Assembly: GCF_039655745.1 (NCBI RefSeq)
Contig: NZ_JBBYXI010000001.1
Location: 496,001-560,000, forward strand
From: Hohaiivirga grylli
Lineage (GTDB): Bacteria > Pseudomonadota > Alphaproteobacteria > Rhizobiales > Beijerinckiaceae
Length of the DNA stretch: 64,000 nucleotides
Direction of reading: 5' to 3'
The translations under genes were made by a program, and so were the position numbers. The notes beneath the pieces were generated by a model, which worked only from the letters and a program-made list of their open reading frames with translations, had not been told where the DNA came from and made no database searches. Positions 34,836 to 43,777 of the stretch are shown here, piece by piece (the stretch's first letter is position 1; every line of letters begins with the position of its first letter).

Positions 34836-35678
34836 TCAGCCGAACCGGCCGGTGATATAGTCCTGTGTCTGCTTCTTTGCCGGGTTCATGAATATCTTGT
34901 CGGTTGGGTTAAACTCGACAAGCTCTCCTAGATACATGAAGGCTGTATATTGCGAGATACGTGCCGCCTGCTGCATATTGTGTGTGACAATTACGATCGT
35001 GAAATCAGCGCGTAACTGATCAATCAGTTCTTCAATACGCCCAGTTGAAATGGGGTCGAGTGCAGAAGTTGGCTCATCTAGCAGAATAACGTCAGGGCGC
35101 TGGGCAATGGTTCTGGCAATACAAAGCCGTTGCTGTTGACCGCCAGAAAGGCTGGTGCCTGATTGCTTCAGCTTGTCTTTCACCTCATTCCACAGCGCCG
35201 CTTTCTTAAGGGCTTCCTCGACACGACCGTCAAGTTCTGATCGTGGGGGCTTTTCTGTCAGTCGGATACCAAAAGCGATGTTGTCATAAATTGACATGGG
35301 AAACGGGGTTGGTTTCTGAAAAACCATGCCAATGCGTGACCGTAGTTCGTTTACATCCACTGAACGGTCCAGAATATTCTGTCCGTCCATCATAATAAGA
35401 CCTTCTGCCCGCTGTTCAGGATAAAGGCTGTAGATGCGATTGAAAGTGCGCAGAAGCGTTGATTTCCCGCATCCCGAAGGGCCAATCAGGGCAGTTACCT
35501 GACGATCATGAAAATCAATCGAGACATTCTTCAGGCTATGAAAGTCTCCATAATAGAAGTTCAGGTCCGTCACGGATATCCTGACTTCTGGTGCCATCTG
35601 CTCCGCAGAGGCAGCGTATGAATTCGCATTCATGCTGAAGTGAACGGATGATGTATTTACAGCAGTGGACAGCATCAT
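34836..35678 (-). CDS. pstB: Phosphate ABC transporter ATP-binding protein
   Basis: 280 residues from the ATG at 35678, which overlaps the pstA stop as ATGA and has AAGGA upstream; longer frames lie inside pstA. The Walker A GPSGCGKST (66-74), the signature LSGGQQQRL, the Walker B VILLDEPTSALDP and the switch histidine in VTHNMQQA are all intact, as is the PstB-specific FQKPTPFPMSIYDNI. It drives high-affinity phosphate import with PstS, PstC and PstA. Confidence 0.96.
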   Translation of the reverse strand: MMLSTAVNTSSVHFSMNANSYAASAEQMAPEVRISVTDLNFYYGDFHSLKNVSIDFHDRQVTALIGPSGCGKSTLLRTFNRIYSLYPEQRAEGLIMMDGQNILDRSVDVNELRSRIGMVFQKPTPFPMSIYDNIAFGIRLTEKPPRSELDGRVEEALKKAALWNEVKDKLKQSGTSLSGGQQQRLCIARTIAQRPDVILLDEPTSALDPISTGRIEELIDQLRADFTIVIVTHNMQQAARISQYTAFMYLGELVEFNPTDKIFMNPAKKQTQDYITGRFG

Positions 35679-36589
35679 GCTTTTTCCTTCTTCAGCAATA
35701 GTCTTGCAATGATCGAGAGGGCAAGAATGGTAAGTGTAATCAGCAGGGCACCAGCCCATGCCAGCTCCTGCCAGTTTTCATAGGGTGAGAGAGCAAACTT
35801 GTAGATCATGACGGGTAAGTTCGGGATGCCGCCCATCAGATCACTCCGGAACCAGTAGTTGTTATTAAAGGCGGTAAACAGGAGAGGCGCTGTTTCGCCA
35901 GTGATGCGAGCGGTTGCCAGCAAAATGCCGGTGACCATTCCGGAACGGGCAGCTCGCCATGTAATCCCGGTAATGACTGTCGACATTGGCGCACCAAGGG
36001 CTACGCCTGCCTCCCTCAGTGAGCCGGGCACAAGGCGTAACATGTCCTCGGTTGTGCGTACGATAACCGGCGTTGCAATGATTGCCAGCGCAATTCCGCC
36101 AGCCCATCCATTATATCCAAATGGCTTTACCATGAAGGTATAGACAAACAGGCCGATCAAAATGGACGGAGCAGACAGCAGAATGTCATTGACGAAGCGA
36201 ATGACTGTCGCGAGTCTGGAAGTACGGCCATATTCCGCAAGATAAGTACCTGCAAGTACGCCAATAGGTGTTGCGACACCAATGCCGATTACCGTGAGTA
36301 CGAGGCTGCCAACGATAGCATTTGCGATACCGCCACCCAGTGAATTGGGACCGGGTGTAACCTCAGTGAACACATTGGCAGAAAGTGCTGAAAAGCCCTT
36401 GATCAGAAGCATCAAAAGAATAGAACCGAGGATGAAAACCCCGAGAATGGTGCAGCCAATACAGATGGCCTTAAGAGTAAGGTCAGCAATCTTGCGTTGA
36501 GGGCGCATTCTTTTCCGGTGGGCTGTTGTAATGTGTGGGCCGGAGCTCATGACGGATTGTCCTGCGAGTATTGTATCGTTTGATGTCAT
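35675..36589 (-). CDS. pstA: Phosphate ABC transporter permease PstA
   Basis: 304 residues from the ATG at 36589, which has GAGGAAA at good spacing and lies 11 bp after the pstC stop. Six membrane helices are expected. Conserved PstA blocks include GGIANAIVGSLVLT, YLAEYG, DILLSAPSI(L)IGLF and the ATPase-coupling loop LREAGVALGAPMSTVI with TARITGETAPLLFTAF. The C-terminus ends in basic residues before the coupled pstB start. Confidence 0.95.
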   Translation of the reverse strand: MTSNDTILAGQSVMSSGPHITTAHRKRMRPQRKIADLTLKAICIGCTILGVFILGSILLMLLIKGFSALSANVFTEVTPGPNSLGGGIANAIVGSLVLTVIGIGVATPIGVLAGTYLAEYGRTSRLATVIRFVNDILLSAPSILIGLFVYTFMVKPFGYNGWAGGIALAIIATPVIVRTTEDMLRLVPGSLREAGVALGAPMSTVITGITWRAARSGMVTGILLATARITGETAPLLFTAFNNNYWFRSDLMGGIPNLPVMIYKFALSPYENWQELAWAGALLITLTILALSIIARLLLKKEKA

Positions 36590-36600
36590 GACCCATTTCC

Positions 36601-37566
36601 TCAATAGGTTTTCACACGGGCAACGAGAACGCGTGCCAGTATGAGAACCGAGAAGGTGACCAGAAACAGAATACACCCGAGAGCAAGAAGGGAATTCAGC
36701 TGCATGCCCTGTGCCTCGTCAAATGCATTGGCAATACGGGAGGCAATCGTTGAGCCGGGGTCAAATATGGATGCGGAAAGACGGTTGGAGTTGCCGATGA
36801 CGAATGTCACGGCCATTGTCTCTCCAAGAGCTCGGCCAAGCCCAAGCATAATGGCCCCGATCATACTGACAGCTGCCTGAGGCATCAGAACATGACGTAC
36901 AACTTCGTAAGTTGTACAGCCCATACCGAAAGCGCTTTCCCGCAACAAGACAGGCAGCTGATCAAGAATATCGCGGGCGATAGAAGCGATGAACGGAATG
37001 ATCATAATCGCCAGAATAATACCAGCTGTCATAATACCCTGACCGGAGGGGACTGTTGCATAAAGAAAGGTCCCTACAATCGGCAGACCATCTATTAGAG
37101 ATGACAGTGGTATCTCGACATAATGTGCAAAGAGAGGGGCAAAAACAAAGAGACCCCACATTCCGTAAATGATACTCGGTACAGCCGCCAAAAGCTCAAT
37201 AACAGTTGCAATCGGACGCTTCAGCCATCTCGGACACAACTGTGTCAGGAAAATTGCAATGCCAATTGAAACGGGCACACCAATCAGGAGTGCAATGAAC
37301 GATGAGGCGAGAGTGCCGATAATGGCAACAAGAGCACCGTATTGTTCTTTGGGGACATTCCAGCTGGTTGAGGTCAGGAAGCCAAGGCCAAACTCGTGAA
37401 AAGCAGGAATGGCTCCATAAATCATGGCGCCGATAATACCTGTCAGCACGAGTAGTACAATGCAGGCAGAAGCCAGAGCTGCAGAACGAAACAGGTTATC
37501 AAACCTCAGAAAAGATCTGGGGCGGGTACGGTAAGCGACAGTTGGGGACGATGTGCTGTGCTGCAT
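36601..37566 (-). CDS. pstC: Phosphate ABC transporter permease PstC
   Basis: 321 residues, like E. coli PstC; many rhizobial PstC proteins are longer, so this is the compact form. Conserved blocks: FGLGFLTSTSWNVPKEQYGALVA is a periplasmic-side PstC signature, followed by PVSIGIAIFLTQ, ELLAAVPSIIYGMWGLFVFAP, and the coupling loop ESAFGMGCTTYEVVRHVLMP with GLGRALGETMAVTFVIGN. It pairs with PstA to form the channel. It is 74 bp after pstS, with a hairpin between. Confidence 0.95.
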   Translation of the reverse strand: MQHSTSSPTVAYRTRPRSFLRFDNLFRSAALASACIVLLVLTGIIGAMIYGAIPAFHEFGLGFLTSTSWNVPKEQYGALVAIIGTLASSFIALLIGVPVSIGIAIFLTQLCPRWLKRPIATVIELLAAVPSIIYGMWGLFVFAPLFAHYVEIPLSSLIDGLPIVGTFLYATVPSGQGIMTAGIILAIMIIPFIASIARDILDQLPVLLRESAFGMGCTTYEVVRHVLMPQAAVSMIGAIMLGLGRALGETMAVTFVIGNSNRLSASIFDPGSTIASRIANAFDEAQGMQLNSLLALGCILFLVTFSVLILARVLVARVKTY

Positions 37567-37607
37567 GATAACCCTGTTCAGTTGACGTTTTAATCAGCAT
37601 CAGATCT

Positions 37608-37629
37608 GTGGCGGCTGGGGAGCCGCCAC
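37608..37629 (-). repeat. Intercistronic stem-loop between pstS and pstC
   Basis: Perfect 9-bp stem GTGGCGGCT (37608-37616) and AGCCGCCAC (37621-37629), loop GGGG, without a T run on the minus strand. It probably stabilises the pstS message or allows partial read-through, giving more PstS than membrane subunits. Confidence 0.65.
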
Positions 37630-37640
37630 GAGGGTTAGCC

Positions 37641-38672
37641 TTATTTTGTGCCGGCAGTGTTGAGGGTCTTCCATTCGGCTTTGACCATCTCTTTGACTTT
37701 GGCCGGGAGAGGAACGTAATCCAGCTCATCAGCCATTTTGTCACCCTGATCAAAGGCCCAGGTGAAGAATTTTACCGTTTCAGCAACCTGCTCAGGTTTA
37801 TCTGACTTCTTATGAACCAGAATGAATGTTGGCGCTGTAATTGGCCATGCATCATCACCAGCCTGATTAGTCAAAGAGATGCCAAAGCCCGGTGTAGATG
37901 ACCAGTCGGCATTCGCTGCAGCGGCCTGAAATGTTTTCACTTCAGGCTTTACGAATTTGCCAGCCTTGTTTTGCAAAGAGGCATAAGGAACGCCATTCTG
38001 CTTGGCATACGCATATTCGACATAACCAATGGAATTTGGCACCTGTTTAACGAGGGCTGCAACACCCTCATTGCCCTTGCCGCCCTGACCAACAGGCCAT
38101 TCTACGGAAGTCCCGACGCCCGGGCCATTCTTCCAGTTTTCAGAAACCTGAGAAAGATATGTCGTAAAAACGTTTGTGGTGCCTGATCCATCTGAGCGAT
38201 AGAGCGGGGTGATGCGGGCATCAGGGAGCTTCACATCACTATTCAGAGCTGTAATCTTCTGATCATTCCAGCGGGTGATCTTGCCGGCATAAATATCGGC
38301 GACAATTTCACCTGTCAGCTTCAGCTCCCCGGACTTCAGGCCTTCAATATTGACGATGGTTACAACACCGCCCATGACGGTCGGGAATTGTGACAGGCCG
38401 TTTTTCTCAAGATCTTCAGCTTTCAAGGGTGCATCAGTTGCACCAAAGTCAACGGTTTTGGCTGTAATCTGGCGGATGCCACCACCTGAGCCAATGGATT
38501 GGTAATTAATGTTGGTTCCGGTTTCTTTGCGGTAGGCTTCAGCCCATTTTGAGTAAACGGGGTAAGGAAAGGTTGCGCCTGCACCGGTAATTTCAGCAGC
38601 GGATGCAGACCCGGTGAGTGCCATACCTGAGAAAGAAAGAGTGGCAGCAAGTGCGTAGGAAAACAATTTCAC
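37641..38672 (-). CDS. pstS: Periplasmic phosphate-binding protein PstS
   Basis: 343 residues starting with GTG at 38672, chosen because AAGGAG lies 8 nt before it and because it gives a clean signal peptide (VKLFSYALAATLSFSG to ASA, cleavage near 25). The mature start AEITGAGATFPYPVYSKW is the PstS signature; INYQSIGSGGGIRQI, DFGATDAPL and YRSDGSGTTNVFT hold the phosphate-contact residues. It captures phosphate for PstCAB. It leads the pst operon behind a Pho box, whose near edge is 84 bp upstream of the start. Confidence 0.96.
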   Translation of the reverse strand: MKLFSYALAATLSFSGMALTGSASAAEITGAGATFPYPVYSKWAEAYRKETGTNINYQSIGSGGGIRQITAKTVDFGATDAPLKAEDLEKNGLSQFPTVMGGVVTIVNIEGLKSGELKLTGEIVADIYAGKITRWNDQKITALNSDVKLPDARITPLYRSDGSGTTNVFTTYLSQVSENWKNGPGVGTSVEWPVGQGGKGNEGVAALVKQVPNSIGYVEYAYAKQNGVPYASLQNKAGKFVKPEVKTFQAAAANADWSSTPGFGISLTNQAGDDAWPITAPTFILVHKKSDKPEQVAETVKFFTWAFDQGDKMADELDYVPLPAKVKEMVKAEWKTLNTAGTK

Positions 38673-38701
38673 GAACCATACTCCTTGAGTTGACTTCGGT
38701 C

Positions 38702-38720
38702 CGCAGCCTTCTTGGCTGCG
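38702..38720 (-). repeat. Stem-loop in the pstS leader
   Basis: 7-bp stem CGCAGCC (38702-38708) and GGCTGCG (38714-38720) with a 5-nt loop, between the Pho box and the pstS ribosome site. A role in mRNA stability is possible. No T run follows, so it is not a terminator. Confidence 0.5.
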
Positions 38721-38756
38721 TCGGCAGAAGCCATAAGCCCGAAGCATTACTGTTGT

Positions 38757-38785
38757 ATGACACTTGCATGACAGTTGTGTGACAG
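38757..38785 (-). promoter_or_regulatory. Pho box upstream of pstS (three 7-nt units)
   Basis: Read on the minus strand: CTGTCAC-ACAA-CTGTCAT-GCAA-GTGTCAT, three direct 7-nt repeats spaced by 4 nt. This matches the PhoB box consensus of CTGTCAT-like repeats every 11 bp. It sits 10 bp after the phoR stop, so the pst genes have a PhoB-controlled promoter of their own. Confidence 0.92.
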
Positions 38786-38795
38786 TCTCCGTGTT

Positions 38796-40088
38796 TCAGG
38801 TTTTCTGATTGTCTGAAAGGCGGGCAGGTAACCTGACTGTAAAAAGAGATCCTTTGCCAAGATCACTCTCAATACCCAATTTCCCGCGATGGCGGATGAT
38901 AATGTGTTTAACAATAGCAAGCCCGAGACCTGTTCCGCCTTTGCGACGGCCTATTTCCGTGTCGGGGCGATAAAAACGCTCGGTCAGGCGCGGCAGATAC
39001 TTAGCCGCAATACCAACACCATGATCACGAACCGAAAATTCAACCTCGGCACGTTTATCTTCTACGGCACGATGGTTCCTGAGTGTAATATCAATCTGCC
39101 CGCCATCTCCGCCGTATTTAATGGCATTTTCGATCAGATTCTCTGCGACACGGAGCATTTCGTCGTGGTCCCCATTGATCATAAAGGGGCCACCCTCTGT
39201 GATCAGGTTCAGCTTAAAGCCGTTTTCTTTTGCCCGGGGAGCAAGCGCTGAAATGATTTGTCGAACTGTGCTTTCCAGATCAAGCGGTGTATCCGGAGCC
39301 ATATGAACGTGGAGTTCCACACGTGATAGGGATAAGAGGTCATCGATCAACCGCGCCATACGTCGTGATTGGGTCAGCATCACATCAAGGAACTTCTCGC
39401 GTGAAGCTTCGTCGTTACGTGCCGGGCCCTGTATTGTTTCTATAAAACCAATGACAGAGGCCAGCGGCGTGCGAAGTTCATGACTGACATTGGCGATGAA
39501 GTCGACGCGCATTTTTTCCAGACGTCTGGCGGATGTGAGATCACGGAAGAATAGTAACACCCATTGCTCATTTCCCCGCAGCAGACTGATTTGAAGTTCA
39601 TATGCCCGTTCAGTTGGTGATTTCTCGTTATGCTCGACCTTGATGGATGTCCCGTTCTTTAAAACCAGATCAATCCCGGCCAGCACATCCGGATTTCTGA
39701 GTGAGAAAGATAAGGGTAATCCCTTTTTTAAGGTCGGCAGTAACTCCTGTGCAGCAGCATTTGTTTCATAAACAATCATACGGCGGTCAATCAGGATAAT
39801 CGGGTCTGGAATATTGGCCAGCAGGGTATCTGCAAGAGGAAGTGAAGAGCCGGTACTTTCCTGTTCCGCCTTATTCCGCTGATGGGCCTGAATATCCTGT
39901 AAGAAGGATGCACCGAGTAACGCACCGAGCAGGATGATGGCAGCAAGCGCCAGCCGGAAATCTATATCCCCTTTGAGACCTGCCCATAACAGGAATATCA
40001 GAAGTGCAATACCAGCCCCTTGTAGCAGATACTGCCAGCGCTGGTTATGGCGGTCTGCTCTGCGGGAGGAAGGGGCATGATCTGACAT
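38796..40088 (-). CDS. phoR: Phosphate regulon sensor histidine kinase PhoR
   Basis: 430 residues. Two N-terminal membrane helices (about 20-38 and 46-63) are joined by a very short loop, so there is no real periplasmic sensor; as in other PhoR proteins the signal comes from PstSCAB/PhoU. A PAS domain (about 85-190), a HisKA domain with His203 in VSHELRTPLAS, and an ATPase domain with NLIENAIKYG, DHGVGI and GGTGLGLAIVKH follow. It phosphorylates PhoB when phosphate is scarce. It is only 3 bp after the UPF0104 gene. Confidence 0.95.
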   Translation of the reverse strand: MSDHAPSSRRADRHNQRWQYLLQGAGIALLIFLLWAGLKGDIDFRLALAAIILLGALLGASFLQDIQAHQRNKAEQESTGSSLPLADTLLANIPDPIILIDRRMIVYETNAAAQELLPTLKKGLPLSFSLRNPDVLAGIDLVLKNGTSIKVEHNEKSPTERAYELQISLLRGNEQWVLLFFRDLTSARRLEKMRVDFIANVSHELRTPLASVIGFIETIQGPARNDEASREKFLDVMLTQSRRMARLIDDLLSLSRVELHVHMAPDTPLDLESTVRQIISALAPRAKENGFKLNLITEGGPFMINGDHDEMLRVAENLIENAIKYGGDGGQIDITLRNHRAVEDKRAEVEFSVRDHGVGIAAKYLPRLTERFYRPDTEIGRRKGGTGLGLAIVKHIIIRHRGKLGIESDLGKGSLFTVRLPARLSDNQKT

Positions 40089-40091
40089 AAC

Positions 40092-41117
40092 CTAATCCAT
40101 TTTAGGGCGTTTTGTCTGAGCCTGAATAATCGGCCTCATCCGGGAAAATATCTCGTAGGCGCCAAGTATCGATAGAGCAATGACAAACGGGATGAGATAA
40201 TAGATGATCCGGTAGAGAATAAGAGCACCAAAAACCTCTTCACGCGGGTAACGGCTTAGGGCCAGAAGCATGATGGTTTCAAAGACACCTGCGCCGCCGG
40301 GGATGTTGCTGAACATGCCGATCATCACCGCAAAGACATAGACTGCGAGAAATGTCTCAAACCCAAGATTAACATGTGGCATGAGTGCATAAAAGACAGC
40401 GGCCCCTGCACAGGTATCTGCCGCACCAATAAGCATCTGCCCCAGTGAAACCCGAAAGCCCGGTAATTCCAGCTGCCAGTTTTTAACGCGAATGGAACGG
40501 CGTTTCAGTGAAACCCAGATGAAATATCCTGCAATAGCAATGGCTGCGCCATATCCTACTGCATAGACAAATCCTAGCTCTGTATAGACAAGATTACTAA
40601 GGACAACGGCCTTGCGTAGCAGGCACCAGGCCAGAACCGTTCCCATGCCAATCCAGAATGTGAAACCGGCAATAACGGTCAAACTGGCAATGATACTTGG
40701 GCGGACACCGCGACCAGAGTAAATCCAGTAGCGAACAGTTCCGGCAGTTAAAAGCGGGAAACCAAGTGTGAAACTGATGGCATAAGAGGTGAAAGATGCA
40801 AGAGCCGTTGTTCTGTAAGGTACTTTAACTTTCAGCTGCCAAAGGGCCAAAGCGTCATAACATGTCAGAAGGCAATAGCTGACAATCGTAAAAGCAAGCG
40901 CAATACCGATGTATTCCAAGCCAACAGAAAAGAACGCTTCTTTCAGCTTGGCATAATCCATTCCGGCAATAATGTGCCAGAGCACGCCCAGAGCTACGAC
41001 GAATAAAACTGTGCTGGCAATTGGACCAAGCCAGGCCAATTTCTTGCGCCATACGCCGGCCTTTGAATGGGGAGCATGACTCTTTTGCGGTGGGAGTTCT
41101 GAATTACGATCGGTCAT
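40092..41117 (-). CDS. UPF0104 / lysylphosphatidylglycerol synthase-like integral membrane protein
   Basis: 341 residues with a polar N-terminus (about 30) and 8 or so membrane helices. The pattern (YCLLTCYDALALWQL, FTSYAISFTLGFPLLTAGTVRYWIYSGRG, VFAVMIGMFSNIPGGAGVFETIMLLAL) is that of the UPF0104 family, related to the flippase half of MprF; the synthase half is absent. The stop is 3 bp from the phoR start, so it is probably co-transcribed with phoR. Lipid translocation is inferred from the MprF relationship and has not been shown for this protein. Confidence 0.82.
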   Translation of the reverse strand: MTDRNSELPPQKSHAPHSKAGVWRKKLAWLGPIASTVLFVVALGVLWHIIAGMDYAKLKEAFFSVGLEYIGIALAFTIVSYCLLTCYDALALWQLKVKVPYRTTALASFTSYAISFTLGFPLLTAGTVRYWIYSGRGVRPSIIASLTVIAGFTFWIGMGTVLAWCLLRKAVVLSNLVYTELGFVYAVGYGAAIAIAGYFIWVSLKRRSIRVKNWQLELPGFRVSLGQMLIGAADTCAGAAVFYALMPHVNLGFETFLAVYVFAVMIGMFSNIPGGAGVFETIMLLALSRYPREEVFGALILYRIIYYLIPFVIALSILGAYEIFSRMRPIIQAQTKRPKMD

Positions 41118-41328
41118 GCAATACGGTGTTTACTCGCTATCAGTTTTCTGTCGCAGATAATACTCTGTGATTTCAGATAATGACTTAATGCTATTTGATG
41201 CCTGTTCCAATAGGGGGATGTGATAAAGGCGTTATCTATTCTTACAAGAAGGATAAATTGAGGCTAAAATTTTTCAGGATTAGTCTATAAGCATTCTCTG
41301 AGTCTGATTTATAGTTGGTGTTACAGAT

Positions 41329-41868
41329 ATGGAATTTCAGAAATTTCTGGTTATAGGTGGCGCCCGCTCCGGGAAGAGTCGTTTTGCCCAGAAATTAGCC
41401 GATGAGAGTGGCAGAGCAAAAACAATTATCGTGACAGCTGAAGCACGTGATGCAGACATGCAGCAGCGTATTCTCGCGCATCAGGCAGATCGTGATGCGA
41501 ACTGGGAAACGGTTGAAGCCCCTCTGGAACTGGCGCAGGCTATTTTACAAAGTCAGGCACAAAACGTTGTAATGGTTGATTGCCTGACGCTTTGGCTGAC
41601 GAATGTCATGCTGGCTGACAGAGATATGGAAGTTGCTATTACAGAGTTGGTGTCTGCTGTTCAGATGGCGCAATGTTCACTGGTTCTGGTGTCAAATGAG
41701 GTTGGACTGGGTATTGTTCCCGAAACAGCAATGGGTCGTGATTTCCGTGATTGGCAGGGCTGGCTTAACCAGAGAATTGCTCAAGTCTGTGATGGTACTG
41801 CTGTGATGGTTTCGGGCTTCCCCTTATTGCTGAAGCCATCCGCTCTGCCAGATATCCGGCTGAAATAA
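41329..41868 (+). CDS. cobU: Adenosylcobinamide kinase / guanylyltransferase
   Basis: 179 residues. It phosphorylates adenosylcobinamide and then attaches GMP, part of nucleotide-loop assembly of vitamin B12. Visible motifs: P-loop GGARSGKS (10-17), VTAEARDADMQQRILAHQADR with the guanylylated-histidine region, DCLTLWLTN and VSNEVGLGIVPE. Called cobP in the aerobic-pathway nomenclature. It lies 21-51 bp before cobQ, depending on that start, and forms a two-gene unit with it. Confidence 0.95.
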   Translation: MEFQKFLVIGGARSGKSRFAQKLADESGRAKTIIVTAEARDADMQQRILAHQADRDANWETVEAPLELAQAILQSQAQNVVMVDCLTLWLTNVMLADRDMEVAITELVSAVQMAQCSLVLVSNEVGLGIVPETAMGRDFRDWQGWLNQRIAQVCDGTAVMVSGFPLLLKPSALPDIRLK

Positions 41869-41889
41869 ACAGAATTGAAAAGTCCCATA

Positions 41890-43380
41890 ATGTCTATCGG
41901 CAAGTGTACATCAAATACTATGGCAATCATAGTGCAGGGAACGGGCTCTAATGTTGGCAAATCCCTTCTGGTTGCCGGGCTCTGTCGTGCATTTGTCCGA
42001 CGCGGACTGACCGTTCGACCTTTCAAACCGCAGAATATGTCTAATAATGCTGCGGCTGTTGAGGGTGGTGAAATAGGCCGGGCGCAGGCTTTGCAGGCTC
42101 GTGCTGCCAGAGTACCGGCAACTGTTGATATGAATCCGGTTCTATTGAAGCCTGAAACAGATTCACGTTCGCAGATTATTGTCCATGGGCAAAGAGCCGG
42201 AAACCTTGAAGCCCGTTCTTTCCAGTCGCGTAGAGATGACTTGTTGCCGATTGTGCTTGAGAGCTTTGAAAGATTGTCTCACGTGGCGGATATTGTAGTG
42301 GTTGAAGGAGCTGGAAGCCCGGCAGAAACTAACCTGCGAGAACGAGACATTGCCAATATGGGATTTGCGGTTGCTGCGGGCGTGCCGGTTATTCTGGCTG
42401 GTGATATTGATCGTGGGGGTGTCATTGCCAGCCTTGTTGGGACGCATACTGTTCTGGATGAGACTGATCGACGTCTGATCAAAGGGTTTCTGATTAATAA
42501 ATTTCGGGGTGATGTTTCACTGTTCTCACCCGGGGAGCAGACAATTGCAGAGAGAACAGGCTGGAAAGCCCTTGGCGTTGTGCCGTGGTTTAATGCTGCA
42601 GGTAAACTACCTGCTGAAGATGCCGTTGATCTTGAACAGCAGGGTAAGGATGCAAAGGCTACAATTAAGATTGTCGTGCCGATGCTCTCACGCATTGCCA
42701 ATTTTGATGATCTGGATCCATTGAAGCTTGAGCCTTCCGTTTCTTTACAAATGGTACCGCCGGGCCAGCCACTGCCAGCGGATGCAACCTTGGTCATCCT
42801 GCCGGGTACCAAAGCAACCATTGCCGATATGACGTTTTTCCGGGAGCAGGGATGGGATATCGACCTGCTTGCTCATGTCCGGCGTGGAGGTCATGTACTT
42901 GGCATTTGCGGTGGCTACCAGATGCTTGGTCAGAAAATTCATGATCCGGATGGTGTTGAGAGCCATCTGAAAGCCTGCGATGGTCTTGGTCTTCTGGCGG
43001 TTGAAACATGGCTTGGTTCTGAGAAAGCGGTGCGGCCTGTTTCCGGTTTCTGCTGTACCTCTAGTGAAAGTGTCACCGGTTATGAAATCCACCTTGGCCG
43101 TACAGATGGTGAAGACTGCGTACGTCCAATGTTACAGATTGCCGGTGACCCTGAAGGGGCAACCTCTGCAACAGGCCGGGTCATGGGGACATATATCCAT
43201 GGTCTGTTCTCGCAGGATGCCTTCCGGCAAGGTTTTCTGACACGTCTAGGTGATATGTCTTCCTGGACGGGCATTGCCTATGAGCCACTTGTCGAGCAGA
43301 CGTTGGATGAGCTCGCGATGCATCTTGAAACACATCTTGATCTTGATGCGATTCTCGAAATTGCGCGTATGCCTGTGTGA
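41890..43380 (+). CDS. cobQ: Cobyric acid synthase
   Basis: About 496 residues. It amidates four carboxyl groups of adenosylcobyrinate diamide using glutamine and ATP. The N-terminal dethiobiotin-synthetase-like domain has GTGSNVGKS and VRPFKPQNMSNNAA, VVEGAGSPAE and GDIDRGGVIASLVGT; the C-terminal glutaminase-like domain has the nucleophile Cys in GHVLGICGGYQMLG and YEIHLGRT plus GTYIHGLF. The start is uncertain: an ATG at 41890 is used here, a TTG at 41875 is possible, and conservation begins at the ATG at 41920. The other cob genes must be elsewhere. Confidence 0.93.
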   Translation: MSIGKCTSNTMAIIVQGTGSNVGKSLLVAGLCRAFVRRGLTVRPFKPQNMSNNAAAVEGGEIGRAQALQARAARVPATVDMNPVLLKPETDSRSQIIVHGQRAGNLEARSFQSRRDDLLPIVLESFERLSHVADIVVVEGAGSPAETNLRERDIANMGFAVAAGVPVILAGDIDRGGVIASLVGTHTVLDETDRRLIKGFLINKFRGDVSLFSPGEQTIAERTGWKALGVVPWFNAAGKLPAEDAVDLEQQGKDAKATIKIVVPMLSRIANFDDLDPLKLEPSVSLQMVPPGQPLPADATLVILPGTKATIADMTFFREQGWDIDLLAHVRRGGHVLGICGGYQMLGQKIHDPDGVESHLKACDGLGLLAVETWLGSEKAVRPVSGFCCTSSESVTGYEIHLGRTDGEDCVRPMLQIAGDPEGATSATGRVMGTYIHGLFSQDAFRQGFLTRLGDMSSWTGIAYEPLVEQTLDELAMHLETHLDLDAILEIARMPV

Positions 43381-43530
43381 GAAGCGGTGAAAGTGCCGCA
43401 GTTGTTTTGCTGAGACTCTTTATTTTCAGTCATCATAACAACTGGAGTAGCTTCAGGATTACACATAAAAATGGCTTGTTGTCTTAAATGATAGTGGGCG
43501 AGACTTGCCAAGCTTGGGCGCAGTCTGTAC

Positions 43531-43724
43531 TGGAGGGGCAGACGTTGGTGCCCCATCGCATAGGGGTGAAACGGGAATGTGGTACGGATTTTTCCAATTC
43601 CACAGCTGCCCCCGCAACTGTAAGCGGTGAATGACATTCAAGAAGCCACGGGCTGACGGCATTATGCTGTATGCAAGTCTGGAAGGCGAATGTTCATGAT
43701 GACCCGCAAGCCAGGAGACCGGCC
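43531..43724 (+). ncRNA. Cobalamin riboswitch controlling the BtuB-type receptor
   Basis: The leader carries the conserved blocks in order: GTTGGTGCCCC, GGGGTGAAACGGGAA (43562-43576), the B12 box region CTGCCCCCGCAACTGTAAG (43606-43624), GCCACGGGCTGAC, and AGCCAGGAGACC (43709-43720). It ends about 54 nt before the receptor ATG. With adenosylcobalamin bound it should block translation or transcription of the receptor gene. Ends are approximate. Confidence 0.95.
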
Positions 43725-43777
43725 AATTGTCAAATGCAACTCGAATTGTCCGCCGGCGGGGCGGGCTGGAGGCTTTG

